From Hetaerina americana (taxonomy: Eukaryota; Arthropoda; Insecta; Odonata; Calopterygidae): 64,000 bases of DNA. The stretch lies in the NCBI GenBank assembly GCA_022747635.1, contig JAKTNV010000114.1, positions 856,501 through 920,500 on the forward strand. The letters are read 5' to 3'. The notes below the pieces were generated by a model, which saw only the letters and a program-made list of their open reading frames with translations, was not told the DNA's origin and did no database searches. Below are positions 48,040 to 59,150 of the stretch, one piece after another. The translations under genes were made by a program, and so were the position numbers. Positions within the stretch are counted from its first letter, which is position 1, and each line of letters opens with the position of its first letter.

Positions 48040-48260
48040 AATCTAGGAAACTGAGGGAGATGGCGCAACAGTAACTTTTAATGGGGTCATCCGCTATATG
48101 CGTATTGGAATGGAACAATTTTGAAGTGCTTAAAGTCCGACTGTAAGAGTGCTTCAGCCAGTTAAGTTAAAAATTTCGGATTGTAAGGTAAATCAAGTGG
48201 CAAAGCTTAACTCGACCGGACATCGAGGGATCTGGGTTCGAAACCCGACCATGGCGAATA
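48040..48260 (+). mobile_element. Fold-back/tRNA-like composite element
   Basis: The left arm TAGGAAACTGAGGGAGATGG, then ACAGTAACTTTTAATGGGG, then TCATCCGC belongs to the fold-back family. It is followed by a tRNA-like section with GTGGCAAAGCTTAACTCG and GGGTTCGAAACCCG (B box), ending ATGGCGAATAATTTGTGCAC. Short inverted blocks (ATTTTGAAGTGC and GCACTTCGAAAT) bracket the tRNA-like section. This links the palindromic family to a tRNA-derived sequence. Confidence 0.6.
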
Positions 48261-49159
48261 ATTTGTGCACTTCGAAATCCGCGGAATACCTACAATCCCC
48301 TACAACATCTCATTCCCTATCCACAATCAAGAACTATTAAAATAGTTTTTAATAGTTTTGCCACTAAGCTTTTTGGGCTAATCTCTTTGCTATACTATTA
48401 TTCCACCCCTTTTTTTTATTCTCTCTATCTTGCCTCATTCTATTTCAGTTCATTTCACATATTTCCCTTCTTACCTTAACAAGGTTTTAGAATGGTTTCC
48501 AATTGATTGTTTGGCGTTTATTCATATTTTGTACGGTGGATTCGCACATTACTCTTTTTCGCATGTTTCCTTTATCTCAGGACTTCCAACATATTCTTCC
48601 AAATTTGTAATTTTTTCCCTTCTGCCCAGCCTCCTCCCCGAGTCCGGGACAACATCCATTTCTCCCTTAACTTCTCACATATGCCTGGACATATCTCAAA
48701 TAATCCAAGTATTTTCATTCCTTCCGAATTGAAGTTTCATTTTATTTCACTTGCAATTTTCCTCTTCTCGTTGTTACCTTTCTGCTACTGTGCCCATCGG
48801 GGGGGGGGGGGACCTTATATTTGGATATTTTTAACTCGATTCTACCTTTCATATTCATTCCATCTTATAGTTTATTAAATTTCACAATTTTTTTTCCTTT
48901 CAATTACACTTTAAAGTCACTAAATTATGATTCAAATCCGCACCCACCCTTAAAAAACTGTGAGTGTTTCGAATGCGGGTCATAAACCTAGTGTTATTAT
49001 TTCTCTACTCTACTTCTGTCATAAAATGACAAGGAATACCCTTAAACCCTCTCGTATTCCAGTAACTTATTCTTTACCCTTGAATATGTACTTTACCTCC
49101 CTTAATTTCATCCAAAATATATATTCGCTACTCACTCCCCCCCCCCAACCCCCTACATT
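48261..49159. other. Pyrimidine-rich unassigned sequence
   Basis: C/T-rich DNA with runs of 13 G (48799-48811) and about 13 C (49136-49146 region). Frames of 100-123 codons are Ser/Phe/Leu-rich and unsupported. Confidence 0.4.
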
Positions 49160-49770
49160 ACTGCTTCCATCGAAGTGAGTGCCTCTTAGCAAAGGCATGT
49201 CTTGAATCCATTTGTCCTACCTTCTTCCAATTTCTCCCTACAGTCGTGTCTCCCTTCCACTGCCATGCCTAGAACTTCATTAATAGTGCCCCTTTCCACA
49301 CATTTATTTTTTCATTCTTCTCCACACCCACATCTCAAATGCCTCCAATTTACGCCTATCCACCGCTCAAATACAAAGTTCTAAACTATGCTAAACTAAC
49401 TTCATTACTAAAGTTTTCAATAGTCTTTTCTTTACATCTTTACTTAAAGTACCTGATCGTCATCTTCCGTCTCTTTTTCAATGTTTCTTTTCCTAACGCA
49501 ATTTTTAATTCTTCTTTTTATGTCCCCACCACTCTGCCCAGACTCATCCAAAACGCTTCCCAAATAGACGAACAGTTTCACCTGGTCAAGTTTCCATCCC
49601 CTAGCTTTAATTCTTCTCTTAACACTCCTTATTTTTTGAGAATCTCATTGCCTTAATCATACCTATCACACCGATTCTGCAAAACTCTAGGTAATTAATG
49701 TAAATTTTTGGTTGATTGGCAAAAGTTTGACATACGCAAAACTAACTAATTTTACGTTTCCTACCGCTTT
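49160..49770 (-). pseudogene. RTE-like retrotransposon, old 3' half
   Basis: The reverse complement of 49315-49370 reads VDRRKLEAFEMWVWRRMK. Of 49455-49590 it reads YLGSVLDESGQSGGDIKRRI. Near 49690-49765 the plus strand keeps the complement of the FADDQ-proximal region (GATTGGCAAAAGTTTGAC, then AACTAACTAATTTTACG). There are many frame breaks and no recognisable 3' terminus, so this is one of the oldest copies here. Confidence 0.8.
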
Positions 49771-50064
49771 GCCTCAATTATCCAGGCCTTCCGATGCCTG
49801 TAGTCGCATTAATTCTTCTTTCTGTGCCTCCTTGTATTTTTCATGCAGTTGCACCGGTAATTGTGTTTAATATGGCTTTAATTATTACTAATCTATCACT
49901 CGGTTAACACTGTATCACTTTCTGACAACGGCAGTCATTTGTTTCTCAGCACTGTATTCATTTACAATATTCCCATACCACCTTCTGCACACTACTGCGT
50001 TCCAATGCCAAATCTAGGTTAATTTTTTCTTGTTGATAATTAATAATATTCAATTCCTATGAGC

Positions 50065-50695
50065 TATTATTATTAGGTAATCTATCGGTTAAAGTAGGTT
50101 TTTGGATGGAGGCAACTACCAAATAAATATTTTGTGACTCCGAACAAAACACAAAATCCAGCATCCTACTCTATATCAGGTCCCTCTTCATCTCTGAGTA
50201 CTCTCTTCCTCCCTTCATCCCGTCCAACATCCCTATCCTGCTCCTTCCCTTTCCTCTTTTGCCCAACATTCTCCTCTCAATTACAGTCTTCAACATCCCG
50301 CTGCCGGTCAATACCCCCTTCAGCCACTTTTCCTGCCTCCATATGATTTCTCCCCACAAATCCCTCTCTTCGCCCACCATACCAAGTACTTCCTCATTTG
50401 TTTTCTTCTCTGTCCATTTCACCTTCTCCATTCTTCTCCACACCCACATTTCAAAAGCCTCCAATCTACGTCTATCCTCCTGCTTCAATGACCACGTTTC
50501 CGCACCGTACATAGCTACGCTCCATATCAAAGTTTTTACGAGTATTTTCTTAATATCCTTACTCAAAGTCCCTGTCATCAACTCCCTCCTCCTTGTGAAA
50601 GCCTCTTTGCCTAGCGCAATTCTTCTCCTTACGTCCCTACTACATTGACCGTGTTGGTCCAAAACACTTCCGAGATACGTAAACTGTTCTACCTG
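50065..50695 (-). pseudogene. RTE-like retrotransposon, 3' third with long open frame
   Basis: An ATT tail and AGGTAATCTATCGGTTAAAG (plus orientation) lead into a 175-codon open frame (50171-50698, minus). Its segments include QVEQFTYLGSVLDQHGQ, RRRIALGKEAFTRRRELMTG, LIWSVAMYGAETWSLKQEDR, EAFEMWVWRRMEKVKWTEKK, WRQEKWLKGVLTGSGMLKTV and GMLDGMKGGREYSEMKRD. It is nearly identical in protein to the copy at 59860-61226. The 5' truncation point is at about 50695, in the segment that also starts the 66-bp duplication. Confidence 0.92.
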
Positions 50696-50741
50696 CATTT
50701 ATTATTTTTTGTCTACATTTCGATGTCAAGTACATATTTTG
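50676..50741. repeat. 66-bp direct repeat, left copy
   Basis: The segment beginning TACGTAAACTGTTCTACCTG and ending CAAGTACATATTTTG spans the 5' end of the RTE copy and its flank. An identical 66 bp lies at 50853-50918. Confidence 0.95.
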
Positions 50742-50756
50742 CCTCAATATCTTTTT

Positions 50757-50872
50757 AAGGTAATCTACCGGTTAAGGTAGGTTTTTGGATGGACACAACT
50801 ACCAAATAAATATTTTGTGACTCCTAACAAAACACAAAATCCATCATCCTGCTACGTAAACTGTTCTACCTG
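50757..50872 (-). mobile_element. RTE-like copy with large internal deletion
   Basis: The 3' end (AGGTAATCTACCGGTTAAGG in plus orientation, to CCATCATCCTGC) jumps directly to TACGTAAACTGTTCTACCTG, the 5' end of the neighbouring copy. About 500 bp seen in 50171-50675 are missing. It shares its 5' flank with that copy, so it looks like a tandem duplicate that later lost its middle. Confidence 0.85.
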
Positions 50873-50918
50873 CATTTATTATTTTTTGTCTACATTTCGA
50901 TGTCAAGTACATATTTTG
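50853..50918. repeat. 66-bp direct repeat, right copy
   Basis: Identical to 50676-50741. The similarity continues weakly (CTTAATATCT against CCTCAATATCT). Confidence 0.95.
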
Positions 50919-52011
50919 ACTTAATATCTAGCATTTATATTTTATTTGCCTCATCACATCTTATTTACGTTCCTGTCCAATTTATTAGCGTAATGTTGGA
51001 GTAATGCCGCCTCAGACGGGATCGTCTGTTTATGTAAATATGAAGTTATTTTCAAATTGTTTTTCATTCACTGAACAAATTATTTTTTTGATCAAACAAA
51101 AATCACCGGAATGCTCATTTGAAATCTCAATTTCAAATTCTTTTAAATTTAATTTAGATTTAACATCGTTTTTAGTCACTTGAGTGAAATTAGTTTGCTT
51201 ATTACAACATTCGTATGCTCTAATGATTATGAAGGAAGCTTCACCATATCATGCATTGACTTTCTCAGAATCATCTCAAGTTGACATTGCTTCAGAATCG
51301 GCTTTTTATCCCATGGCATGTGGCGCACTATATCCTGCCACCAAATCTGCCTTTCCTTTATTTAATGGATACATGTCAGTCGACTTTTGGCCACGCATCG
51401 CGGAATTCCCTTCAATTCCTTATCCGTGAGACGTCTCGAGGGTGTTCTCTGAAGCTCGTGGTGTGTGACGGAGCTATTGGTTTAAAATACAGGCAATAAT
51501 TTCTTTCCTGGCGCTTAGAACGAGCGATTAAAGAGCGACATTCCACCTGGCGATGGGTCGCCAATGGCGTGTCCACGGGACAATGGAAGCACACCTACTT
51601 GAACGACTGTGATGAGGAGCCTCTCTTTACGATCCTATTAATCTAAATTCGAAGCACATGAAGACGAAATGACATGTAATCTTCCACGTAGTACCATCGC
51701 ATGTTTTTTTTACTCGCGCTTTTAGGCCTACGAGTAATTAAAGGTGTCGCTCTGGGGGGAGTGCCGGGAGCAGTCTGGGATGAGGAGAGGCGATGGACCG
51801 CGACACCTGGAGCCATTCAAGGAACGGCAGGCCAGTGGAAGCGTGGAGCTCCCCTCGAGCGTGCTTCGGAAGATTGTCGTTTCCATGCATCGACAGAATA
51901 ACGAGTGAGGAAAGTCTTCAAAAAGTGGATATGGAGAAAAAATGGTGTGAGACGCAGGGAGAAGAGGGTAGCTAGTTGAAGACGTCTACAGGGAAGACTT
52001 TAATACATATA
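50919..52011. other. Unassigned sequence
   Basis: A GC-richer patch at 51720-51900 carries short overlapping frames without domains. Nothing else seen. Confidence 0.35.
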
Positions 52012-52013
52012 TA

Positions 52014-52511
52014 CAGGTTTCGTAAAAAGTATCGGCGACAAGATTTTCCTGACGTTTCCGTGAAGTGCTGAATTGATAAGATGACAGTGCTCACCATTAT
52101 TACTGAAATTTTGTTGATGCGAAAGATCTGCGCTAAACTCGTCCCGAAGCTCTTGACAGACGACTAAAGTAGAGTAAAGTGTTTGTTTGCGAAGACCTTC
52201 CATAACCTCATCGCGACGATTCCCTAAACCCCTTTAAGTCCCGAATTGGCACTAGCAGACTATTTCTTATTCCTAAAAGAGAAATTCTCCCTAAAATGAC
52301 AACACCTTGGGACCATAAATGCCATCTAAGAAGCTTGTACGCGTACCCTAAAGTATCTACCGGAATCCGCCAACCAGGGAGCCCTCGAGTCGTGGAAAAG
52401 CCGCTTGCAAAAGTATGTCAACGCCCAAGGGATGCACTTTGGATGTTTTTGAGAAATTGTACTAATATCCGAAATAAATCTATTTTCCCAGTACTTTTTA
52501 TGCAAACCATG
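52014..52511 (+). mobile_element. Short mariner relic
   Basis: The ends CAGGTTTCGTAAAAAGTATC (52014) and, inverted, CATGGTTTGCATAAAAAGTA (52511 inwards) are imperfect terminal repeats, with TA on each side (52012-52013, 52512-52513). Inside, across frameshifts, are MTVLTIITEILLMRKICAKL then VPKLLTD (helix-turn-helix end), then a degraded PELALADYFLFLKEKFSLK (the third-aspartate block) and a diverged C-terminus. At 498 bp it lacks the N-terminal helix-turn-helix and most of the catalytic core. Confidence 0.8.
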
Positions 52512-52681
52512 TATAATGAACATAGAGGGGAAAAATTGGAAAGTAAAACTTCAAAAGGAAGGATTAAGATGAAACATAAGAATCGTGGGAAGGAAGACAA
52601 GCATTAAGGAGTCAAACAGATTGGCCACACACATGTAGTTTAAGGTATAAATCAATTTTTTTTTAAATTGGCTAACATATG

Positions 52682-53443
52682 CAGGGTCCGTAAAATAATG
52701 ATCGGGACTGGTTCCAAAAATCAAAATTAATTGCTGTCATCATTAATATTACTTAATAATCTTCAAAATACATTCCTCCTGCATCGATACACTTAGCTCT
52801 GCCACTCCTAAAAAGCCCGCTGGAAGTCGGTTTCCGAAATACTGTTGAGAGCCTTTGCCGTCGCCGCTTGAACCACCTCGGTGGAGTCGAACCGATATCG
52901 TTTGAGCTCCTTTTTAGCCATCCTTTGAGGTAACAACGCTATCGAGAAAACCTTCATCTTACTGGACGCAGTCCAAAATTCCTTGCGAAATTTCCACCCG
53001 CGACAGTTTTTGTCCTTCGGCACCTCGGGACCAGCTTCGCGCAAACTTTCCTCATCGCAAGGTCCTCTATTACAATGATGTTGACGGTTCCAACTGAAAG
53101 GCCGGTCTCCTAACTGATAAGGGCGATGGTTAAACGCCTGTCAGACTCCAAAACGTTTTCCACGTTGACCACCAGAGCATCGGTGCGAGCGGTCGTCGGG
53201 CGTCCGTCGTGGTGCTCGTCTTCGCCGAGCTCCCGGCCTTACTTAAACATTTCGTGCCACTCAAAACTCTTGTGCGGCTTCAGGCACCATTCCCATAAGC
53301 CTGTTTAATGAGTCCAAGGGTCTCGCGGCTGAACTAAAGCGCGCCTGAGTAGTGGGGGACCCCTCTCCCGAGCCGACCGGTCAGACCCCCATCCACGTTG
53401 AGCCTAAAGCGAACCAGTCGCGATACTTATTTTACGGACCCTG
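52682..53443 (-). mobile_element. Internally deleted mariner, distinct subfamily
   Basis: The terminal repeats CAGGGTCCGTAAAATAATGA (52682) and, inverted from 53443, CAGGGTCCGTAAAATAAGTA agree at nearly all of about 33 positions. On the minus strand GRPTTARTDALVVNVENVLE and LSVGTVNIIVIEDLAMRKVC, then AKLVPR mark the helix-turn-helix region. Adjacent frames give VVQAATAKALNSISETDFQR, AF and, in another frame, RAKCIDAGGMYFEDY as the C-terminus. The catalytic centre is absent. Flanking TA is not exact. Confidence 0.85.
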
Positions 53444-53724
53444 TTTAATGACTTTTTAAAAAATAAAAAGGATACGTTAAATATGAAATTTTGTTGGCAT
53501 AAATTAGAGAAATTACATTTTTAAAAACTATATTTTAGTGTTTTAGATAATGCTGAAAGCCTTAGGGATATAAGAAGATTTATGTTAAGCAAATAAAATT
53601 TTTATGAGGCAGATGGCAGTGCGGTTGATGACAGACGCCTTGATTAATTATGATAAGGAAAGATAAGTGAAACTTTCAATTGTCGGATGCTTGGCCTCTT
53701 GGCCCTTTCAGCAAGATAATATAC

Positions 53725-54055
53725 GTGTACTGGAGGACGTTAAGAGGATTTTGAGAAGGATGAAAAAGGTACAGTGGACGCAAAAGAAAACGAAGTAAGA
53801 AGTATTAGGCATGGATGGGGGGGCGGGGGGAGAAGAGCGGAATGTGCGGGGAGTAATTCAGCGGAGGCAGGAGAAGTAGATGCAGAGAATTTTGTTTGGC
53901 GTTGGAATGTTCAAGATTGTGACAGTGGGAAAGCGAAGGGAGGGAGAGGATAGGATTAGGCCCCTGGGATGGGGGGAGGCAGGAAGAATGTGGAGTTGAA
54001 GAACGTTTTTCTGTAATGTATGGTTCAGCATCGGGCATGATGAGGCGTGGGAATA
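53725..54055 (+). pseudogene. RTE-like retrotransposon, C-terminal fragment on the plus strand
   Basis: The plus strand reads RILRRMKKVQWTQKKTK, stop, EVLGMDG, then RRQEK, MQRILFGVGMFKIVTVGKRR and EGEDRI, then PLGWGEAGRMW. These correspond in order to RRMEKVKWTEKKT through LDGMKGGRK of the intact copy, with several frame breaks. No 3' terminus or tail is preserved. Confidence 0.75.
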
Positions 54056-57000
54056 GAGATAGTCTTATGTGCCCTTCCAAAACTTGAATTAAGCGATAGA
54101 TTATCATTAATAATGATAATTATCAAACTACTTTACATGTAGTTAAGTTAATATTAGTCATATTTATCACACAAAAATGTTATTCTGTGTTACAGCTAAT
54201 GAAAATGTGAGCATTCTCATTTCCCCTGACAATTATGAAACCGAGACCCCGCGCACCGTGGGTAGACATCAGTGCAGCTAATTCGTTCTTCACATCACTC
54301 ATTGAATAATTCCCATTCCCAATTCCCGCAAAGAATGGAAATGTTCTTTTGGATTACTACATCGTGCATTCAGAATTAACAAATATATGCAATGAAATAA
54401 ATCATTTTGTTAGTCATGAAAAAACGACGAAGAAATGATATAAATATTTTTCCCGAACGAAATGTATGCTAATATAACTTTGGGGAATATCTCCGTCAAA
54501 CAGTCGGTAAACAAAACTTGTGGTAATATTTGTGCGTGAAGAAACCGCGCGTCACGAAATAAAACATTTGTAAGCCATCATTTTTTTCCCAAGTATTTTT
54601 TACGCTCCCAGATTATTGTTTCTCAATATAAAAATGCCATTATCTTTGCCATTTACTTGTTCATCAGGTGCGTACATAAAGCTCTCTATTTTATCCAGGT
54701 GAACGAAATAATTACGACACTTACATTTTCTAGAGATGGAATATGGAACACATGTACGAAAGACATTTGGCCTGTCGATGGAACTTCTATTCTTCTGAAA
54801 AAGAAGGCAGCGAAAATTATCGTCTCTATTCTACTCGGCTACCTGTGTTGAATGGTTGGGTCTAATATACCCATTGTCCCTTTTGAAGGAAAATGCAATG
54901 CGAACATTTTTATCCCCAAGAAAAAGCCGGAAGTGTTGTTTGCGAAATCCGTGGAATGATTGTTATTGCCTTCCACACATTAAATGCAGTCGGGGGATCA
55001 GTCCTGCGGCTCAAGGCATTTTATTTACTATGTGAAGGTTACTTAGTGCCATGGTATTCCTTTTTTGGGTGACTATATTGGCGAAGGATAATGCAGGAAG
55101 ACCAAGTATTTGCCGGTGCCGTCGTTTAATGGTGCGGTTGCGTGGGATGACAAAGATAGGTATTTCAATCAACTGGAGCGTTCAATCCCGCGAATTATAT
55201 ATGTTTCCGTTGCATTTTTCTCCTTCAATCTCTTTCCCCTCCCCGTTTTACATGCAAGAGTTTCCATTGCATTGATTCGTTACCGCCTGAAGGAACGTGG
55301 CTAGTACGGGACACCTCCAGGGCACTTCCGAATGGCATGGGTATTTATTCGCCATTCTATCTTCCAATTACCACGGAATGAACACAGGACGAAATTGCCT
55401 CTAAGAGTAAATGATTGAAACCGCTTCACCTGCCTCATGCTCACCTTCTACTCTTAGCAAAGCCTGCACCTCCTACTAAAGGCTGACCTTTGCCTAAACT
55501 CTTAAGTACGTGCGGAGGAAAATCTCAATTACACGCTCAGCCGTGCCTATGTGCCGCCGTGGCATGACTTATTTTCAATGGACCACGTTTCTATTAATCC
55601 CCGTCTAGTTTCCAGCTTGCGGAATATTTGTCCGCAATACGAGAGGAGGGAAGTGAGGAGGGAGGATGCAGTTGAAAGAACCATCGGTGCCCTGGTTTTC
55701 GTTTCAGCGAGGAAGGTGAGTTTTTTGTTTAATTAAGTCCTGCTCCCTCAACTTTCCTTTTATACCTGCAGGTGATCATGCTCCGGGATTTCCATGGATA
55801 TTTTATTTATTTAATGATGAGTAAAAGGATAAAATAGCTGTTTTTATGGAAGGAATTCAGTTCTCACTCATACCCTCGCATCGGTATAGCATTGAGTGGA
55901 TTGAGCAAGAGTATACATATTTCTTTTGGCTTGGTACGAAATATAGTTGTTCAGTCTTATTCCCATGTTTGTTAATGAGCTAACAATAAATATTCTTTTT
56001 AATATGAATAATCTATTTGAATCTATTTTCTTTCTTCTGAGAAGCGGAAGACATCTTTCAATTTTTTCTAATTAATACGCTTTCAAAGGCATGGCGGGAG
56101 AGTTACATGATATTTTAGTGCCCATAAATTTTTCGGCTCTCCGTTTCATCCAGAGAAATAAATTAACGGCTGCAAGGTGCAGCTGGAATAATTGCCTACT
56201 TTGAAATAACCGCATACATCTTTCATAGCACAGCGCTGGTATAATTAATTTTGAAAAGAGAAATAAAACCAGCAAGGGAAGTTATGCAGTATCAAAGGCC
56301 ATTGCTGTAGAATTGAATTTAAAATAAAAAAAAGAATTGAGCTGTCCAAAAATGGCTGACTTTCCAGTAATTTTGGTGGCAAGTGTCATTACTGTATTGG
56401 AGTTTTAAGAAAAATGGTCATTAATTTTAGCACGCTCAAAAATTGGATTCACACATCTAAGTCCTTTGTGTGAAGGTGATGCTGCCCTTGAGCTCTAGGC
56501 ACACATTTATTTCCTTTCATTAATTAAAACAATCATCCAATGGAAAAATAGCAAGCTTCATTTTGTCTAGCCATAAAAAATTACACGGGTCAAATTTTTC
56601 CAAAGCTCATGTTTTGCGCAATTCAATTTCTTTCACGCAAATAAGTTTTAAACACAACGTTTTAGAAAGGAATAAATTAGCTTTTTACTACAATGGATAT
56701 ACATATTCGGATTAAGATTACAGCGAACGATACCGTGCAGAAAATAGACTAAACTAAATACAATTTCCAATATATTTTTAAAATAGTGAATTTCTCCCCA
56801 TAATAGTTGAACGGGAACTATTTCAATGTGATAAGAACACCGGCAAAGTTTCCTCCATTTCCTATTGATCACTTGACCCCGGACTCATAACCCTTATTCC
56901 ACAAATAGATAAATTAACTTTACCAGTTAAAGACAAACAAAATTAGAACAATTATTTTGAAATATCGAACTATATACGCATACATTACGCACATTGAAAT

Positions 57001-57162
57001 TAATGCGTCAAACATGCAGTTTTTATATACAGTACTCACCGGAATAATAAAAGAAGTTCACTTGTTAACGCCCGAATTACAACGCAGTGGTTTTATAAGA
57101 GTTTCATCTACTTATGCTCTGCCATGCGCACCTGACAGGACATCACAGCGTACTCTGGAGTA
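54056..57162. other. Long unassigned AT-rich stretch
   Basis: I find no shared repeat and no domain-bearing frame in about 3.1 kb. The frame at 55551-55736 ends at an AAGGTGAGT splice-donor-like site, but nothing else supports an exon. Confidence 0.4.
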
Positions 57163-57991
57163 CAGGGTTCGTCCGGAAAATAAGTGTACTGATTTTTTCC
57201 CGCCGCTCCAGGCGCGCCCAGCACCGCTCTGACGGGCTGCGATTGGAGGGGGGTATGTTGGCAAGCGACGCTGAAAAAGGCAGTCGGCTCTGAGCTGTGG
57301 TGTAGTGAGGAGCTCTGTTAACGCGAACCTCCACGCTCGACCCACGTCACGGAACGCGATGCCGAAGTTTTTGGAGCAGCGTTATTCCATCAAATTTGCG
57401 GTAAAGCTTGGGAAATCGTCTACCGAAACTGTCGGTATGATTAACCAGGCTTACGGGGAGTCAGCCATGTCCAGAAACATGATCTTTCGGTGGCACAAGA
57501 TGTTCGTGGAGGGCAGAGAAGAGGGGTACGACGAACCACGGCCTGGACGCCCATCAACGACACTCACCGACGAAAATGTGCGAAAAGTTCGCGATTTACT
57601 GAACTCTGATCGTCGTCTTAGTGTTTGGATGATAGCAGAGCAGTGTAATGTGCCAAAAACAATTGTGCACGAGATTATTAGGGAGCAATTACAGATGCGA
57701 AAAATTTGTTTCCACATTTTTTAGAGACTTCTTTCTGTTCCCGAAGATAAAGAGGAGTTTGAAAGGAACGCGATACGGGACTTTGGACGCCGTCAAAGAG
57801 GCCGTGACGACGTGTCTTCGAGAGGTTCCCGATGATGCCTTCGCGGGAGCGTTCCAGGAATGGGAACGCCGCTGGAACAAGTGTATCGACTCACAAGGGT
57901 CCTATTTTGAGGAATATTAGCTTAAGATATGTAAAAGTGTAATAAATTTTTTTTCCTGAGCTCAGTACACTTATTTTCCGGACGAACCCTG
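57163..57991 (+). mobile_element. Internally deleted mariner with perfect terminal repeats
   Basis: Perfect 30-bp terminal inverted repeats lie at 57163-57192 and 57962-57991; each begins CAGGGTTCGTCCGGAAAATA read inwards. TA flanks lie at 57161-57162 and 57992-57993. At 829 bp it is short for a mariner. It encodes N- and C-terminal transposase parts only and is non-autonomous. Its termini differ from those at 7969 and 52682, so it is a separate subfamily. Confidence 0.95.
57359..57920 (+). pseudogene. Mariner transposase, catalytic core deleted
   Basis: The likely start is the ATG at 57359 (MPKFLEQRYSIKFAVKLGKS), within a frame open to 57724. Segments in order: MINQAYGESAMSRNMIFRWH (first helix-turn-helix), GRPSTTLTDENVRKVRDLLN, RRLSVWMIAEQCNVPKTIVH (second helix-turn-helix) and MRKIC. 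A frameshifted second part (to 57920) begins RDFFLFPKIKRSLKGTRYG, which normally follows immediately after the second aspartate block and carries the third catalytic aspartate. It ends WERRWNKCIDSQGSYFEEY. The first two aspartates and their surroundings are missing. Confidence 0.92.
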
Positions 57992-57993
57992 TA

Positions 57994-58716
57994 TAACGGG
58001 ATGAATAAGCCAAGCAATGCAATGCACCCAAACTGGCTGTTGCAATGAATCGCGACTGCACTTTGGTGACTACAACTAGACATAAATATTAATGATAATG
58101 CATTCAACTGCTTTATTAGTACCAACAAAATCTTAAATGAATCATAATTATATAAAATTGCCTATAATTATGAAAGTGAAATGGATACAAAGAGTAAAAA
58201 AATTAAGGAATTCAAAGAGTGAACGAAGAGAGATGCCAACCGAGTGCATAGATAAAAGAGGAAATATAAAAGAGAGGAGAAAAAGAAGGTAAAATACTCG
58301 GAAACATATGGAAGGACTATAAATAGTTTACTAGAATCATATGTAAAGAAATTATGATTCAAAAAGTTGCAAAGCTAGATCAAGGGAGACTCGGATGAAG
58401 CAGACGACAGGAGACGGCGGTGAAAGGAGCGTTGAAGCAGCGAATCAATCAATCCTCATGGAACGGGAAATGTTCGAGACTGCTGCTACGTGCCATTGCT
58501 AGCATTGATAACCGTTGTGATGGTGAACACCTATTCCTTTGTACGAATTATTTTCTGCAAAAGGAGTTAAAAACAAACAAACGAAGCAAAAAAGCTAAAA
58601 GTTTCCAGACAAAGCGAAAGAAAACGGGAAACGTAAATGCTTCAGCAAGAAAATCAGAGCTCACTTAACTCTTATTACAAACTTTATGTAAAAAGTATTT
58701 CATCCCGTAGTGTGCG
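57994..58716. other. Unassigned A-rich sequence
   Basis: The 82-codon frame at 58420-58668 is Lys/Arg/Ser-rich without a recognised domain. Nothing else supportable. Confidence 0.35.
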
Positions 58717-59148
58717 TTAAGTTCTGAATTCAGACCGTCAGTTAAGTGTCCGCATGATCGCAGATATTGTATTGGAAGTGATAAGATGACAGTATTTTCT
58801 TGTATTTCTCGTGTATTGTATTGTCACCATTATCACTGAAAATTTGGCAATGCGAAATCTCTGCGCTTAACTCATCACATAGTTCTTGATGGACGACCAA
58901 GAGCAGAGTCGAGTGTCTGCTTGTAAAGACTTTCTGCGATGGCATCGCGACGATTCCCCAACGCCCTTGAAGTCTCGACTTGGCGTCGGTAGAGTATTTT
59001 CTATTCCCAACAAAAGTGAAATCCTCTCTCCAAGGACACCACAATGGGACCTTAGGTCCCGTCAAAGAAAGTTGCATGCGTAACCTTATGGACCTTCCGA
59101 TTTTTTTATTTTTTTCAATGAAAATCCCGATACTTTTTAACAAACTTG
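58717..59148 (+). mobile_element. Mariner relic, 5' part missing
   Basis: LNSDRQLSVRMIADI (58717-58765), then TIITENLAMRNLCA, then DDQEQSRVSACKDFLRWH (58886-58940) and a degraded PTPLKSRLGVGRVFSIPNK mark helix-turn-helix, linker and third-aspartate regions. The right end, read inwards from 59148, is CAAGTTTGTTAAAAAGTATC, beside TA (59149-59150). This groups it with the relics at 45915-46746 and 52014-52511. The catalytic middle is deleted and the left end is not preserved. Confidence 0.8.
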
Positions 59149-59150
59149 TA

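Noticed and set aside
53805..54107. 100-codon minus-strand frame rich in Pro and Ser
   Set aside because: It is the shadow of the plus-strand RTE fragment at 53725-54055.
55551..55736. Possible exon ending at an AAGGTGAGT donor
   Set aside because: A pyrimidine-rich acceptor-like site lies only eight bases upstream of the donor, the frame has no domain, and no partner exon is visible.
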